64,000 nt of DNA, from NCBI GenBank assembly GCA_022496185.1, contig WTXG01000026.1, positions 124,001 through 188,000 of the forward strand, written 5' to 3'. Both the position numbers and the translations under genes were made by a program. This document shows positions 9,713 through 20,002 of this stretch, one piece after another. The notes under the pieces are model-generated. The model was not told where the DNA came from, searched no databases, and saw only the letters and a program-made list of their open reading frames with translations. This DNA comes from Multifurca ochricompacta (Eukaryota; Basidiomycota; Agaricomycetes; Russulales; Russulaceae). Each line of letters starts with the position of its first letter. The stretch's first letter is position 1.

Positions 9713-11227
9713 GTGGCTTCCAGCCGCAGTCAGACCCTCTTTAAAGAAGAACCCATCGAACGTAGGGACGAGCCTGATCTTTCACAACAAGTACTTGGCT
9801 CTGCCACCTGGAAGGACTTTGAGTCCAAGTTTGGATACTACGTCTATCACGACGGAAGATACCAACCGGTAGAATACGACGACGAGAAAAGAGTTTGGTA
9901 TCGTATCCGATACTCGGACAGCCGACACTCTTGGGTCACTACAGGACCCGCCCCTCCTGAATTCGGATTAGGACCGTGGAGGGAAAATCCCCCAGCCATC
10001 GTTACGGACTCTGAGCCTGAAGAGTACGTAGAAGAACATAGTGAAGAAGCACTGGTATTAGCGTCGTCTACAGCCCCAGTTGCACCCGGAGTTGCCACGT
10101 TCAGAGCCCCTGCTTTGACAACTCCCCAGATCTCGATACAGTCTACCGACACTGTCACCCCGTTTTACCAGAATATGTCCACCATTGCTGCCCAGCTCCC
10201 AGACCCAGCACCTCCCCCCCCGCCCCCACCAGCCATGCTACCACCCAACATTCCTCCACCATCAGCAAGATTATCGGGTGTGCTGCCCCAAACGTTCACT
10301 GGGGATCGGTCGCAAAGCAAGAAATTCATGCTGGAGTTCATGACTTTCAAGAACTTCAATCATGATGTTCCCCAGATTATTAACCCCTTCCAACATGCAA
10401 ACCTCTTCCTCTCTCTGATCCGCGGGGAGGCCATAGACAATTGGACCATGGAACAGCTAGAGTGGCTGAATGAACAAATTGAGAGTGGCCGTCGTACCAC
10501 TAGTGAGGGGCTTTGGGAAACCATTGCCCAGAGATTTAAAGACGCATTCACAGATGGGCAGGCCAAGCAGAAGGCTGCTCGAGAGCTTAAATCCCTTAGG
10601 ATGGACAAGGGAGAACTTGATGCTTATGTAGCAAAGTTCAAGAGTCTGGCCAATAGAGCCAGCTATGACACCGACGAAGAGGCCACGCTGGACCTCTTCT
10701 CCCAGGGGTTGCCCAACCCATTGGTAAAGAACATTATCCAGTTTCACCACCCCAACGACTGGGACACGTGGGTTGACGCTGCTCACCGACAGCAGCAAGA
10801 TTATCTCGATTTCCAAACGCGTTTTGGGGTCGACACGAGAAAAGGGAAAACCCACGACCAGTGGAAGGCCGCCTTCGGAGTCAAACCCGCACACACTGGT
10901 CAGAGGGATCCAAATGCCATGGATACCTCTGCTGACAGAACCAGAGCCCGGGCTACACTCACTGAAGACGAAAGGCAGACGCTGATGAAAGAAGGGAGAT
11001 GCTTTCACTGCAAGGCACAAGGACACATGTCCAGGGAATGCCCAAAGAAGGGGGTACGAGCGGCGGAAGCAACTGTTACACCCATCCACAATAACCCGCC
11101 GACCGTCAGCAAAAAGACGCCGACAAAAGAAGAAAAAGCGCAGGAGATATGGGCAAACATGATGAAGGAGAGCGAAGAAGTGCAAGCCATCCTGGTAGAA
11201 AAGGCATTCGCAAAGAAGGATTTTTGA
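9713..11227 (+). CDS. Gypsy gag, copy B
   Basis: An open frame of about 504 residues. The N-terminal about 150 residues are acidic and shared with copy A, then comes a proline run (about residue 165), a retrotransposon gag domain (about 190-390, SGVLPQTFTG...) and a CCHC zinc knuckle CFHCKAQGHMSREC (about 430-445). The predicted product binds genomic RNA and forms the particle core. The first codon of the conserved region is GTG; the frame is closed upstream by TAA at the LTR edge, so no in-frame ATG precedes it. The first in-frame ATG is near 10174. The start is therefore uncertain. The frame ends in TGA right after the TTTTT run used for the shift into pol. Confidence 0.88.
   Translation: MASSRSQTLFKEEPIERRDEPDLSQQVLGSATWKDFESKFGYYVYHDGRYQPVEYDDEKRVWYRIRYSDSRHSWVTTGPAPPEFGLGPWRENPPAIVTDSEPEEYVEEHSEEALVLASSTAPVAPGVATFRAPALTTPQISIQSTDTVTPFYQNMSTIAAQLPDPAPPPPPPPAMLPPNIPPPSARLSGVLPQTFTGDRSQSKKFMLEFMTFKNFNHDVPQIINPFQHANLFLSLIRGEAIDNWTMEQLEWLNEQIESGRRTTSEGLWETIAQRFKDAFTDGQAKQKAARELKSLRMDKGELDAYVAKFKSLANRASYDTDEEATLDLFSQGLPNPLVKNIIQFHHPNDWDTWVDAAHRQQQDYLDFQTRFGVDTRKGKTHDQWKAAFGVKPAHTGQRDPNAMDTSADRTRARATLTEDERQTLMKEGRCFHCKAQGHMSRECPKKGVRAAEATVTPIHNNPPTVSKKTPTKEEKAQEIWANMMKESEEVQAILVEKAFAKKDF
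11219..11227 (+). promoter_or_regulatory. Candidate -1 frameshift site between gag and pol
   Basis: Gag reads GAT TTT TGA and pol reads GGA TTT TTG, one base back. A tRNA-Phe on TTT can slip one base onto TTT within the T5 run. Copy A has the same run (GATTTTTG) with the same frame relation. No structure downstream was tested. Confidence 0.5.
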
Positions 11228-14200
11228 CCGGCTCAAACCCATCGGCCTGGGCACGAGCATTACATGTAACCTCTGTGTATACTAGTTGCTTCAAATCATT
11301 GAAAATACCAGTACATTTCGAGACTACACAGAAAACGGCCGACCGTGATATCCTGATCGACTCAGGAGCCACCGATAATTTCATCAGCCTGCGGATGGTG
11401 AGAACCATGGGATTAGGAATGCTGGCACTCCCCCAGGAGAAGAATATCTGGAATATTGATGGAACTGCCAATCGGGCAGGAAAGATTACGCACTATACCG
11501 ACCTAAATGTCCAAGTAGGGGAGAAGACAAAGGCCATACACTTCCTAGTCACCAATCTAGGAGACGAAGATTTAGTTCTGGGATACCCCTGGCTCGCTGC
11601 ATTCGAACCCAAAATCAACTGGGGCGATGCGACAATGAGCAAGGACTCCTACCCTGTACTCATCACGTCAATGGGCTATGACTACACAGCCCGACATTCC
11701 GTAGCACGTAAAGCAGAAGAGGAAGACCCGGGCTGCTGCTTCGTTACCAAAGCATCGGAGCTCGCGCAAAAGGCAGTAGAAGGGCATACGGAAAAGACAT
11801 TTGAAGAAGTGGTACCAGCAGAATACCATAGACACTGGAAGGTGTTCTCGGAGGAGGAATCACAACGCTTTCCCCCCGCGCGGCCATGGGATCATGCCAT
11901 TGACTTCGTACCCGATACCCCATCAGCAATTGATTGTAAAATTTACCCATTGTCACCAGCAGAACAGACCACGCTCATGGCATTCCTGGAAGAACATCTG
12001 GCAAAAGGATATATTCGTCCATCAAAATCACCATACGCGTCACCTTTCTTCTTTATTAAGAAGAAAGACGGCAAACTTCGACCTGTTCAGGATTACCGAC
12101 GGATAAACGCCTATACTGTAAAGAACACCTACCCCTTGCCACTCATTTCAGAGCTTATTGACACCATGAGGGATAAATCCTTATTCTCCAAAATGGACGT
12201 CTGCTGGGGATACAATAACATTCGGATTAAAGAAGGGGATCAGTGCAAAGCGGCCTTTAAGACCAACCAAGGGCTCTTTGAACCAAATGTTATGTTTTTT
12301 GGCCTTACCAACTCACCCGCTACCTTCCAATCAATGATGAACCACATCTTCTGCGACCTCATTCTTACTGGCGAAGTAGTGGTTTATATGGACGACATAT
12401 TGGTTGCTACCATGGACGACCTAACCCACCATCGAGAACGAGTACATCAGGTGTTGGATATCCTGCATGAACACGACCTATACCTTAAACCTGCCAAGTG
12501 TTCATTTGAACAACCGAGTGTAGAATATCTAGGAGTTATCCTGGAGGGAGGACAGGTGCGGATGGACCCCGTAAAGGTACAAGGAATCCGGGAATGGCCA
12601 GTGCCTACATGTGTCAAGGACGTGCGGTCGTTCATTGGCTTCTGCAACTTCTATCGACGCTTTGTCTGAGGATTCTCAGGGATTGCCCAACCACTGAATG
12701 GATTGCTGAAGAAAGACATCCCTTGGCATTGGGCGGAGGAGCATCAAACGGCCTTCAAACAGATTCGTGATGTCATCAGTTCAGAACCAGTCCTCTTACA
12801 ACCAGATCTGCAGAAACCTTTTGAACTCGAAGTTGACGCATCTCACTTTGCAAATGGTGCCGTATTAAACCAACGAGACGCGATGGGACTTCTCCACCCT
12901 GTAGCCTTTTACTCGGAGACATTTTCACCCGCGGAACGGAATTATGACATTTGGGATAGAGAGTTGCTAGCCATAGTAAAAGCGCTACGACACTGTCGGC
13001 CATACCTAGCAGGGACTCCTCACAAGACCATCATTCATACTGATCACTCCAATTTACTATATTGGAAGGAACCCCATAAAATAAGCCGACGAGTCGCTCG
13101 TGAAGTCCTGGAGCTAGAAGAATACAACTTCGAATTGAAGCACATTGCTGGAAGTCGTAATGCTCGTGCAGATGCCCTATCAAGACGACCTGATCTAAAT
13201 AATGGTACAGAGGACAACAATGATGTGACAGTACTCCCAGAGGAAGTCTTCATGAGGACGGCTGTTGTCAGTCTTCACGACATGGATTTATGGGCCCAAG
13301 TGTCGCAGAATATGAATCAACAACTATGCAAAACTTGGGCGGAAGCACACAATCTGAAGAAAATCGACGGCCTTTGGTGGAAGGACGGAGATCGACTCAT
13401 TGTCACTGGTGGCGACAACATTAAGAGGGGGGTGATCCATTTTCACCATGATCTTCCCTCTGCAGGACATCCCGGCATCGCTAACACCTACGCCCTTGCC
13501 AAATGAGACTACTGGTGGCCAAACATGAAGAAGGATGTAGAAGAATACATGAAAGGATGTGCAGATTGCCAGGCCAACAAAGTGAATACACACCCACACC
13601 CGCCGGCACTACTCCCAATTACGCCGACGACTTCACAACCATTCCAGACCATAGCCATGGACTTCATTGTCAAACTCCCCACTTCCAGAGGCTTTGTGTT
13701 ACAAACCCCGTCTCTTCCCGTCTTTTTCTTCCTACCCAACGACAACCCTTCTTTGCCGCCTACCCTACACTACCAGATCACGTCTCCATCGTGGGATCCG
13801 TCACGTGCTCTACTTCCTTCCCGTGACTGACTTTGCCTCTGTTTGCCTCGCGTTGTTTATGTTTGACTCTTATCTCTTATCTCTTATCATACGACCGGAC
13901 ACTTACTTAGTACCCTATCAGAAGCTAGGCTTTACGCCCTCCGCTTTCGTATATTTGGGCCCATCTGACTCTGTACCCTTATCTCGTAGACGCCCACTGA
14001 GTTACGTATATAAGTCCGCTGTAGCTACCCTGTAGACCTCAGACTTGACTTATTGAATACATCGGTGCCTGTCTTCTGGACGTCTCCTTTGATCTCTGAC
14101 TTAGTTGTCTCAAGTGCTTTTGGCACTTCTCCGCTCAACATCGTCTTAGGGAAGTGTCCCTTTGACTTTGACTCATCCTCCTTACGCTCCAAGAAGCCTT

Positions 14201-15283
14201 ATTGGTTTCTTATCTGACTCCACGAACTACGCTGTCACACAAGTCGTGTGGAACGTCCTGCACCGGACGTAACACTTCGACTCAATCCTGACCATCACTG
14301 ACCATCACTGTTCAAAAGCAGCGCTGTTCATACCCTGCAATGAGTCCATTACGGCAGAAGGAGTGGCCAAGCTTTACCTAGATCATGTCTACAGACACTA
14401 TGGCCTCCCTGAAAAGATCATCTCAGACCGTGACCCACGCTTCACATCCGCGTTTGCCAGGGCACTCTGCAGAACACTGAACATCGCACAAAATATCTCC
14501 ACAGCGTATCACCCACAGACAGATGGACAGTCGGAAAGAACAAATCAGTGGCTTGAACAGTATCTTCGATTTTGGTGCAACGGACGACAGGACGACTGGG
14601 CAGACTGGCTTGCAACGGCAGAATTTGCACACAACTCCTGGCCTAATGGCACCACGAAACACTCCCCATTCTCACTCATCATGGGATGGACGCCTCGAGC
14701 CACATGGACCGGAAAGCCGATGAACGTCCCTTCCGCTACACAGCGTATCAACCAATGGGAAGAGATTCGGAAATCAGCCAATGAGAACTTGTTGAAGGCG
14801 CAAAAGACCCTGGCAGAGAAGCCTACAAAGTTTATGCCTTATCGGACCAATGACATGGTATGGTTGGAAGGGAAGAACATTCATACGTCACATCCGACAG
14901 CCAAGTTAGCGCCCCGACGTCACGGACCTTTCAAAATAACAAGGAAGCTGTCAGATGTGTCCTACGAACTCGAACTTCCCCCCACATGGCACATTCATCC
15001 GGTCTTCCATGCCAGGCTGTTCACACCTTACAAGGAAACATCGCTACATGGAGAAAACTTCTCGAGACCGCCACCTGACCTTATCAATGGAGAAGAAGAG
15101 TGGGAAGTGGAGCGCATTTTAAATTCGAAACGACAAGGCCGAGGGCGCAAACTGCATTACCTAGTCAAGTGGAAAGGGTTCCCAGACTCTGACAACTCGT
15201 GGGAGCCTGCCAGGGATATCTTTGCCCCAGTCCTTATCTCGGAGTTCCATGACCGACATCCAGAAGCGCCCAGAGACAGTTAA
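11224..15283 (+). pseudogene. Gypsy pol, copy B (PR-RT-RH-IN-chromodomain), interrupted
   Basis: Protease DSGATDNF near 11360; reverse transcriptase with RPVQDYRRINAYTV, KMDVCWGYNN and VVYMDDILVAT (about 12040-12420); RNase H with ELEVDASHFANGA and HTDHSNLLYW (12830-13070); integrase zinc domain (HHDLPSAGHPG ... CADCQANK, about 13440-13580); core with AMDFIVKLP, then after the solo LTR YHPQTDGQSERTNQW; chromodomain EEEWEVERIL...YLVKWKGFPDSDNSWEP (about 15093-15215). TGA stops lie at 12667-12669 and 13504-13506, and a 578-bp LTR plus 5-bp duplication splits the integrase. All parts are otherwise in one frame. An Arg-to-Cys change in KMDVCWGY also fits CpG decay. Confidence 0.94.
13697..14274 (+). 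repeat. Solo gypsy LTR inside copy B integrase
   Basis: 578 bp, TGTTACAAACC...GACGTAACA. The flanks CTTTG (13692-13696) and CTTCG (14275-14279) form a 5-bp duplication with one mismatch. It splits the integrase just after AMDFIVKLPTSRGF; the next residues resume as DSILTITDHH. Near-identical to the inner solo LTR at 2887-3465. Confidence 0.92.
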
Positions 15284-15323
15284 AAGGAGCCAATCTACAG
15301 ACCCCGAAGAAATCCCCCAGTAC

Positions 15324-16555
15324 ATGCTCTCTCAGCAATGTCCTACCACCATCCAATCTATCATGTCTTTCATCGCTGCCAACGCTGCCATCGACGCCTT
15401 CGCTGCCCCTGTCGCAGTTGTTGAGAATTTCCCATCCGCTCATCCTCCACGCGCCCCTCTTCCCCTATCAACTATGAAGTTGCAGAGGCCCGTGTCAAAA
15501 ACCAATCCCCAAACCCAAACGACGATTTCACCCATTGTGAAGACCCCCACCCCAATGACCTGCTCAACGGAGAGATCGATGACGAAGCCCCCGAATTCCC
15601 GTTCATCCCCAACAATCCCAACTCTTCAATGTATTTCCCCTTGGAGATCACAATGGCCGACGGATCCACGGCCATCGCCAAGTACATCTACTATACCAAT
15701 GGCGGGATGGATGTGGCAGGGTGTATGAAGAAGGACGGGCCGGTCTACGGAGCTCCTGTTTATCTGGAGGAAAGGTATACAGGTCGACTCCATCACACAT
15801 TAACTGATGAGCAGTTGGGTCACCTTTCCGCGGAGGACTGTCGCGCCTTCGTGATCGATGAGGTGATGAACGATATGAGACTACCACGCTTGAAGGCAGA
15901 GGTCATGAGGCTGAGGAAGAGTATCACCTTGAGGAGGACGCTGAACCAACAGTATAAGGAGCACGCAAAGATGATGGCAAGGCTGACGAACGGGATGTTC
16001 CAGTTGGAGTCAGAAATTGTGGACATCAGGAAGAGGTTGGAAGCGGGGGATGCATACCAGACAATTGCTGAAAGGTACGCGGACACTTATGCACGACCCC
16101 TCCCCCCTCGAACCTTGGGCGCGGCCCCAACGCTGCTGCCGACCCGGCTTGAGATGCCATGTTTGCACGAGAACCCACGCGGGGAAACCTGCTGGCGATG
16201 TGATAGCAAGTATCACATAAGCTGGAACTGCCCCCTTAACCGCAAGTGGTGTCGACACTGCTGAAGCAACCTCCACTGGAGCAGACACTGTATCTTCCGA
16301 CGCGTAGGGGTGGCCCTGACTATCACCAACCCATCGGGCTGGTGCGGCAAGTGCCTTCGCCACAATGCCGGGCATAAAGAAATCGACTGCCCTGTCTACG
16401 ACTTGTGCCGCGCATGCGGTCAGTGCGGTCCATATGGATTCCTTCGTACCCACGCGTGCCCGCAAGAGTTGGAATCGTACAGCATGGATGACCGTAATGT
16501 AGCTGACGATTACCTGGAGCTAGTGCAGGATGATGACGGTACGAGTCGTTTCTAG
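15324..16555 (+). pseudogene. Gypsy accessory ORF3, copy B: coiled region plus zinc knuckles
   Basis: Between pol and the polypurine tract lies a frame of about 410 codons. It starts MLSQQ at 15324, loses one base near 15445 relative to copy A, and continues from 15446 to TAG at 16553-16555 with one TGA at 16262-16264. The middle (about 15780-16070) is rich in Lys, Arg, Glu and Leu and looks helical or coiled-coil. The C-terminal part has CWRCDSKYHISWNC (CX2CX4HX4C), a second knuckle-like unit spanning the TGA, then CGKCLRHNAGHKEIDC and a further Cys-rich stretch. This differs from the gag knuckle. The role is unknown; a nucleic-acid-binding accessory protein is the plain inference. No envelope-like features. 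Confidence 0.7.
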
Positions 16556-16572
16556 CCGGGACTGCTAGAACC

Positions 16573-16586
16573 AGAAGAGGGGGTGA
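16573..16586 (+). promoter_or_regulatory. Polypurine tract of copy B
   Basis: AGAAGAGGGGGTGA directly precedes the 3' LTR (starts 16587). This is the position and composition of the plus-strand primer of LTR retrotransposons. Confidence 0.75.
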
Positions 16587-17175
16587 TGTTACGAACCCCG
16601 TCTCTTCCTGTCTTTTTCTTCTTACCCAACGACGACCCCTCCTTGCCGCCTACTCTTCACTACCAGATCACGTCTCCATCATGGGATCCCTCACGTGCCC
16701 TGCTCCCTTCCCCGTGACTGTCTTTGTTTCTGTTTGTATTGCTGTACTTCTGTTTGGCCCACCGTTGCTTATCTCTTATCCCTTATCTTTATGACCGGAC
16801 ACTTACTTAATTCCCTATCAGAAGCAAGGCTTTACGCCCTCCGCTTTCGTATATTCAGGCCCACATGACTCTAGGTTATCTTATCTTTAGACGCCCACTC
16901 GATTACGTATATAAGCCCACTGTAGCTACCTTGTAGACCTCAGACTCGACTTATTGAATACATCGGTGCTTGTCTTCTGGACTCCCCCTTTGTCTCTTGA
17001 CGTCTGCCTGTCTCAGTGCTTTTGGCACTTTCCGCTCAACATCGTCTCAGAGTACAGCCTCTTTGACTTTGACTTGTAACCTCTAAACTCCAAGGGATCT
17101 TATTGGTCTCTTATCCAAACCCGCTTAGCACGCTGTCACACAAGTCGTGTGGAACGTCCCGCACCGGACGTAACA
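16587..17175 (+). repeat. 3' LTR of copy B
   Basis: 589-bp LTR, TGTTACGAACC...GACGTAACA, matching the 5' LTR with few differences. TATATAAG at 16908-16915 and AGACTCGACTT at 16942-16952 repeat the promoter layout. Confidence 0.95.
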
Positions 17176-17182
17176 TGATCAG

Positions 17183-18089
17183 TGTAACGGGTGAAGCTCC
17201 GTGTACTATTAGTAATCAAGAAGGGCAAAGGTTTGGTGACCTAAGTCGTTGGGCGTACCGCGGAGGCAAACGTCACGCGTCAAGTAATGACCAGGAACTG
17301 TGTCACCCACAGTGGTTTATGCAACCACGATGACGGCGTTCTGAAACTGGAAGAAACTGCAGCCCCAAGGGGACAAGATCCAAAGGATCGAGTCACACAG
17401 GGAGGCAGGATACCATTAGCACTATGTATCGAACTCGTGTAGACAGTTACTCACCTGCAGCCCCAAGAGGACAAGATGGGGGCTACAGGCTGTTACAGAG
17501 GGTCTTATATACATTTCTCAGTGTAACGAGGTAAGCAGTAAGTGTAAGCAAGAATCAGCAAGTATCAGTCAGCTGTATTGCTGACTGAGCCTTATCTTTG
17601 TGATTCGTAAGCTGCTTTACTCTGCTGACTGATCATGCTCCACAGTGTGATGTCATAATGACGTCACTGTGGAGTAGATAACTGATATGTAGTCTAGCCC
17701 GTAGGTCTGGAACACGTCTATCTACTGATACATGTGGTTCTGTGCTAAAATTGGCCATGGCCCAACCTGGGCCCTTATCTAGAGCTCCACTTACCTAGAA
17801 CCTTCTAGGCTGGACTCTTCTTATCTTGATAACAGCTCCACTTGGTCTAGAACCGTCTAGACTGTGGGGCCTTTCCTATTGTGGTAAACACAATAGAGGA
17901 TCAACTTGTTATTGTTGAGTGGCTCTTGTGCTGACTAAGCAGCATGTGACTATTACATGTGACTCGGTCACATGATCCATGTCACGACTACATTCCCATG
18001 ATCACGTGTTGAGACTGCTGGGTAATCTTCCCACAGTCATGTGATCCAAAAAGGGAAAAATAAAGGAAAAATAAGGTAGAGCCATGACA
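17183..18089 (-). repeat. Solo LTR of family 2 (907 bp)
   Basis: On the minus strand it runs TGTCATGGCTC... to ...CCCGTTACA, with a TATATAAGACC box (about 17514 to 17504). The 5-bp duplication ATCAG flanks it: 17178-17182 on the left (sharing bases with the gypsy duplication) and 18090-18094 on the right. It inserted in opposite orientation into another copy of the same LTR, creating the inverted pair 17183-17638 / 18090-18536. The parent retrotransposon is not identified. Confidence 0.85.
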
Positions 18090-18536
18090 ATCAGTCAGCA
18101 GAGTAAAGCAGCTTACAAATCACAGAGATAAGGCTCAGTCAGCAATACAGCTGACTGATACTTGCTGATTCTTGCTTACACCTACTGCTTACCTCATTAC
18201 ACTGAGAAATGTATATAAGACCCCCTGTAACAGCCTGTAGCCCCCATCTTGTCCTCTTGGGGCTGCAGGTGAGTAACTGTCTACATGAGTTCAATACATA
18301 GTGCTAATGGTACACTGCCTCCCTGTGTGACTTGATCCTTTGGATCTTGTCCTCTTGGGGCTGCAGTTTCTTTGGGTTTCAGATGCCATCATTGTGGTTG
18401 CATAAACCACAGTGGTCGACACAGGTCCCCATCATTACTTAATGTGTGATGTTTGCCTCTGCAGTATGCCCAACAACTTAGGTCATTTCCCTTGCCCTTC
18501 CTGTTTCTAAGTGTACACAGAGCTTCACCCATTACA
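18090..18536 (+). repeat. Downstream fragment of the outer family-2 LTR
   Basis: This continues the plus-strand LTR fragment 7250-7508 after the solo LTR and gypsy copy B are removed. It has TATATAAGACC at about 18213 and ends ...CCCATTACA at 18536, where the minus-strand copia integrase begins abruptly. The next five bases are GAACC; the matching left duplication is outside the window. Confidence 0.8.
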
Positions 18537-20002
18537 GAACCTGCATCAGCCCAGCCAGATCACTGTGAACAATCTGTAGCCACCAGTCTGATTGCTTGTG
18601 AGAGGACTTGAAGGGGAGTCGCATGTGTTTCCCGAGCTCACACCTGGGGCATGGTGACTGATGTTGATCAATTGGAGCATCAAATGATATCCCCTTGACA
18701 GATTCATGATACTGCTTGAGGGCATTGTACAACATATGCCCCATGCGGCAATGCCAGATGTTGATAGGTTGTGACATTTGAGCATGCGCATTGAGTCCAG
18801 CCATGGAGGCATCCAGCCAGTATAGGTTGTCCTCCAGGTAACCCTGTGCTACCATCCGGTCTCGGACTGAGATTGTGAAAATCTTATCTGTGAAAGAGAT
18901 CTGAGCCCCCTTCTGAGCAAGTGCATGCATAGAAATGAAACACGTCATAACGTCTGGTATGTGCAGCACATTGCTCAAGGTGATCTCAGAACCTCTACTA
19001 CCTGCAGTGGTCTTGAATACCACAGTCCCAACCCCAATTTGTCACACATTTGAGTTATCTCCCAGGTGTACAGTGCCAGCCACCAGAGTATACTGAATGA
19101 AGTCAGACCAATTTGGGGTGATATGATGTGTTGTGCCAGAGTCCATCATCCAATGTGATCACACAGCTGAGTACAAGGAAACACAGAGATCATCATTGTC
19201 ATCACCTATCTCTACAATAGACACTGTCTGAACTGCTAAGTGCACATTAATGGCCTTGTTACTGGCCTGCATGGTCTCCGATCCCTTCTTCTCCTCCAGA
19301 TCCTTTTTCTTCTTCCAGCACTCTACTGCCTTGTGCCCTTTCTTCTGACAATAGAAACATTTGGTATTCTTCTTGTCATGTTTTTGTTTAATGGGTGCAG
19401 CTTTGTTGAGTGAGGCAGAACCACCAGATCGATGACCTTCCTCATTCAGAATCCACTCTTGGATAGTCTGAGGGGTAAGATCTTTTGGTGATCTGGATGC
19501 TAATATGGTGGACGCGATGGCAGAGTACAATTTGGGTAGTGCTTTGATCAGGATGAAACTGAACTGGAGATCTAAAATCTCCATCTCGTTGTTTTGAGTG
19601 TGATGCAGGCATCATTAAGTTTCTGCAATTGCAGGAGCATGGGGGAGGATTCATCCAGCATGGTGCTGGTGAGGGCAGACCAAGTATTGAATGTGGACAT
19701 AGATCCGACTCCCCATAGATGTGTTTGAGCTCATCCCATTTTGCTTTACATGTGACAAACTTAGTATCATCTGCCACAGCTGTCCAGACATCCTTCTGAG
19801 CATAGAGCTCAAGGATTGCTAAGAGAACCCCTTCAGTAGCCTCCCAGTCAGCAGGAGGGCTAGCAGGCTTGTCTTCAAGCAGGTGGTTCTGGATGCCATT
19901 CAAATGGAACAGAGCCATCATATGTGCTGACCAGACTGGCCAGTTCAATCCATCTAGGATCTCAATTGCAGCAGAGGGTGGGAAAGTAAATGCAGGTGCC
20001 AT
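18537..20002 (-). pseudogene. Ty1/copia gag-protease-integrase remnant
   Basis: From an ATG at 20002 (MAPAFTFPPSAAIEILDG) the minus strand encodes a copia-type gag with the knuckle CFYCQKKGHKAVEC (near 19330), an aspartic protease core MDSGTTHHI (near 19140), a GAG-pre-integrase segment WHCRMGHM...CPRCELGK (about 18620-18760), and the first residues of integrase (HSDLAGLM) before it is cut at the LTR boundary. At least two frameshifts break gag. TGA stops at 19159-19161 and 19042-19044 would be arginine codons if CGA. Reverse transcriptase and RNase H are missing. Confidence 0.85.

Larger units (their letters stand above)
7509..17175 (+). mobile_element. Complete Ty3/gypsy chromovirus copy B
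   Basis: Both LTRs are present (7509-9693 with an insertion; 16587-17175), and the perfect 5-bp target duplication TGATC flanks the element (7504-7508 and 17176-17180). Order: LTR, self-priming site, gag, -1 slip site, pol (PR-RT-RH-IN-chromodomain), third ORF, polypurine tract, LTR. A Tc1-like palindrome sits in the 5' LTR and a solo LTR in the integrase. Without these the element is about 7.5 kb. LTR-to-LTR identity looks high by eye, so it is younger than copy A. Inactive now because of TGA codons in pol and ORF3, a small deletion in ORF3, and the solo LTR. Confidence 0.95.

Noticed and set aside
15472..16465. Minus-strand open frames opposite gypsy ORF3
   Set aside because: They have no recognisable domain and lie antisense to a frame conserved in both copies.
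17183..18536. Inverted repeats of about 455 bp considered as the ends of a long-TIR DNA transposon
   Set aside because: TATA boxes, TG/CA ends and the ATCAG duplication fit two LTRs in opposite orientation better.
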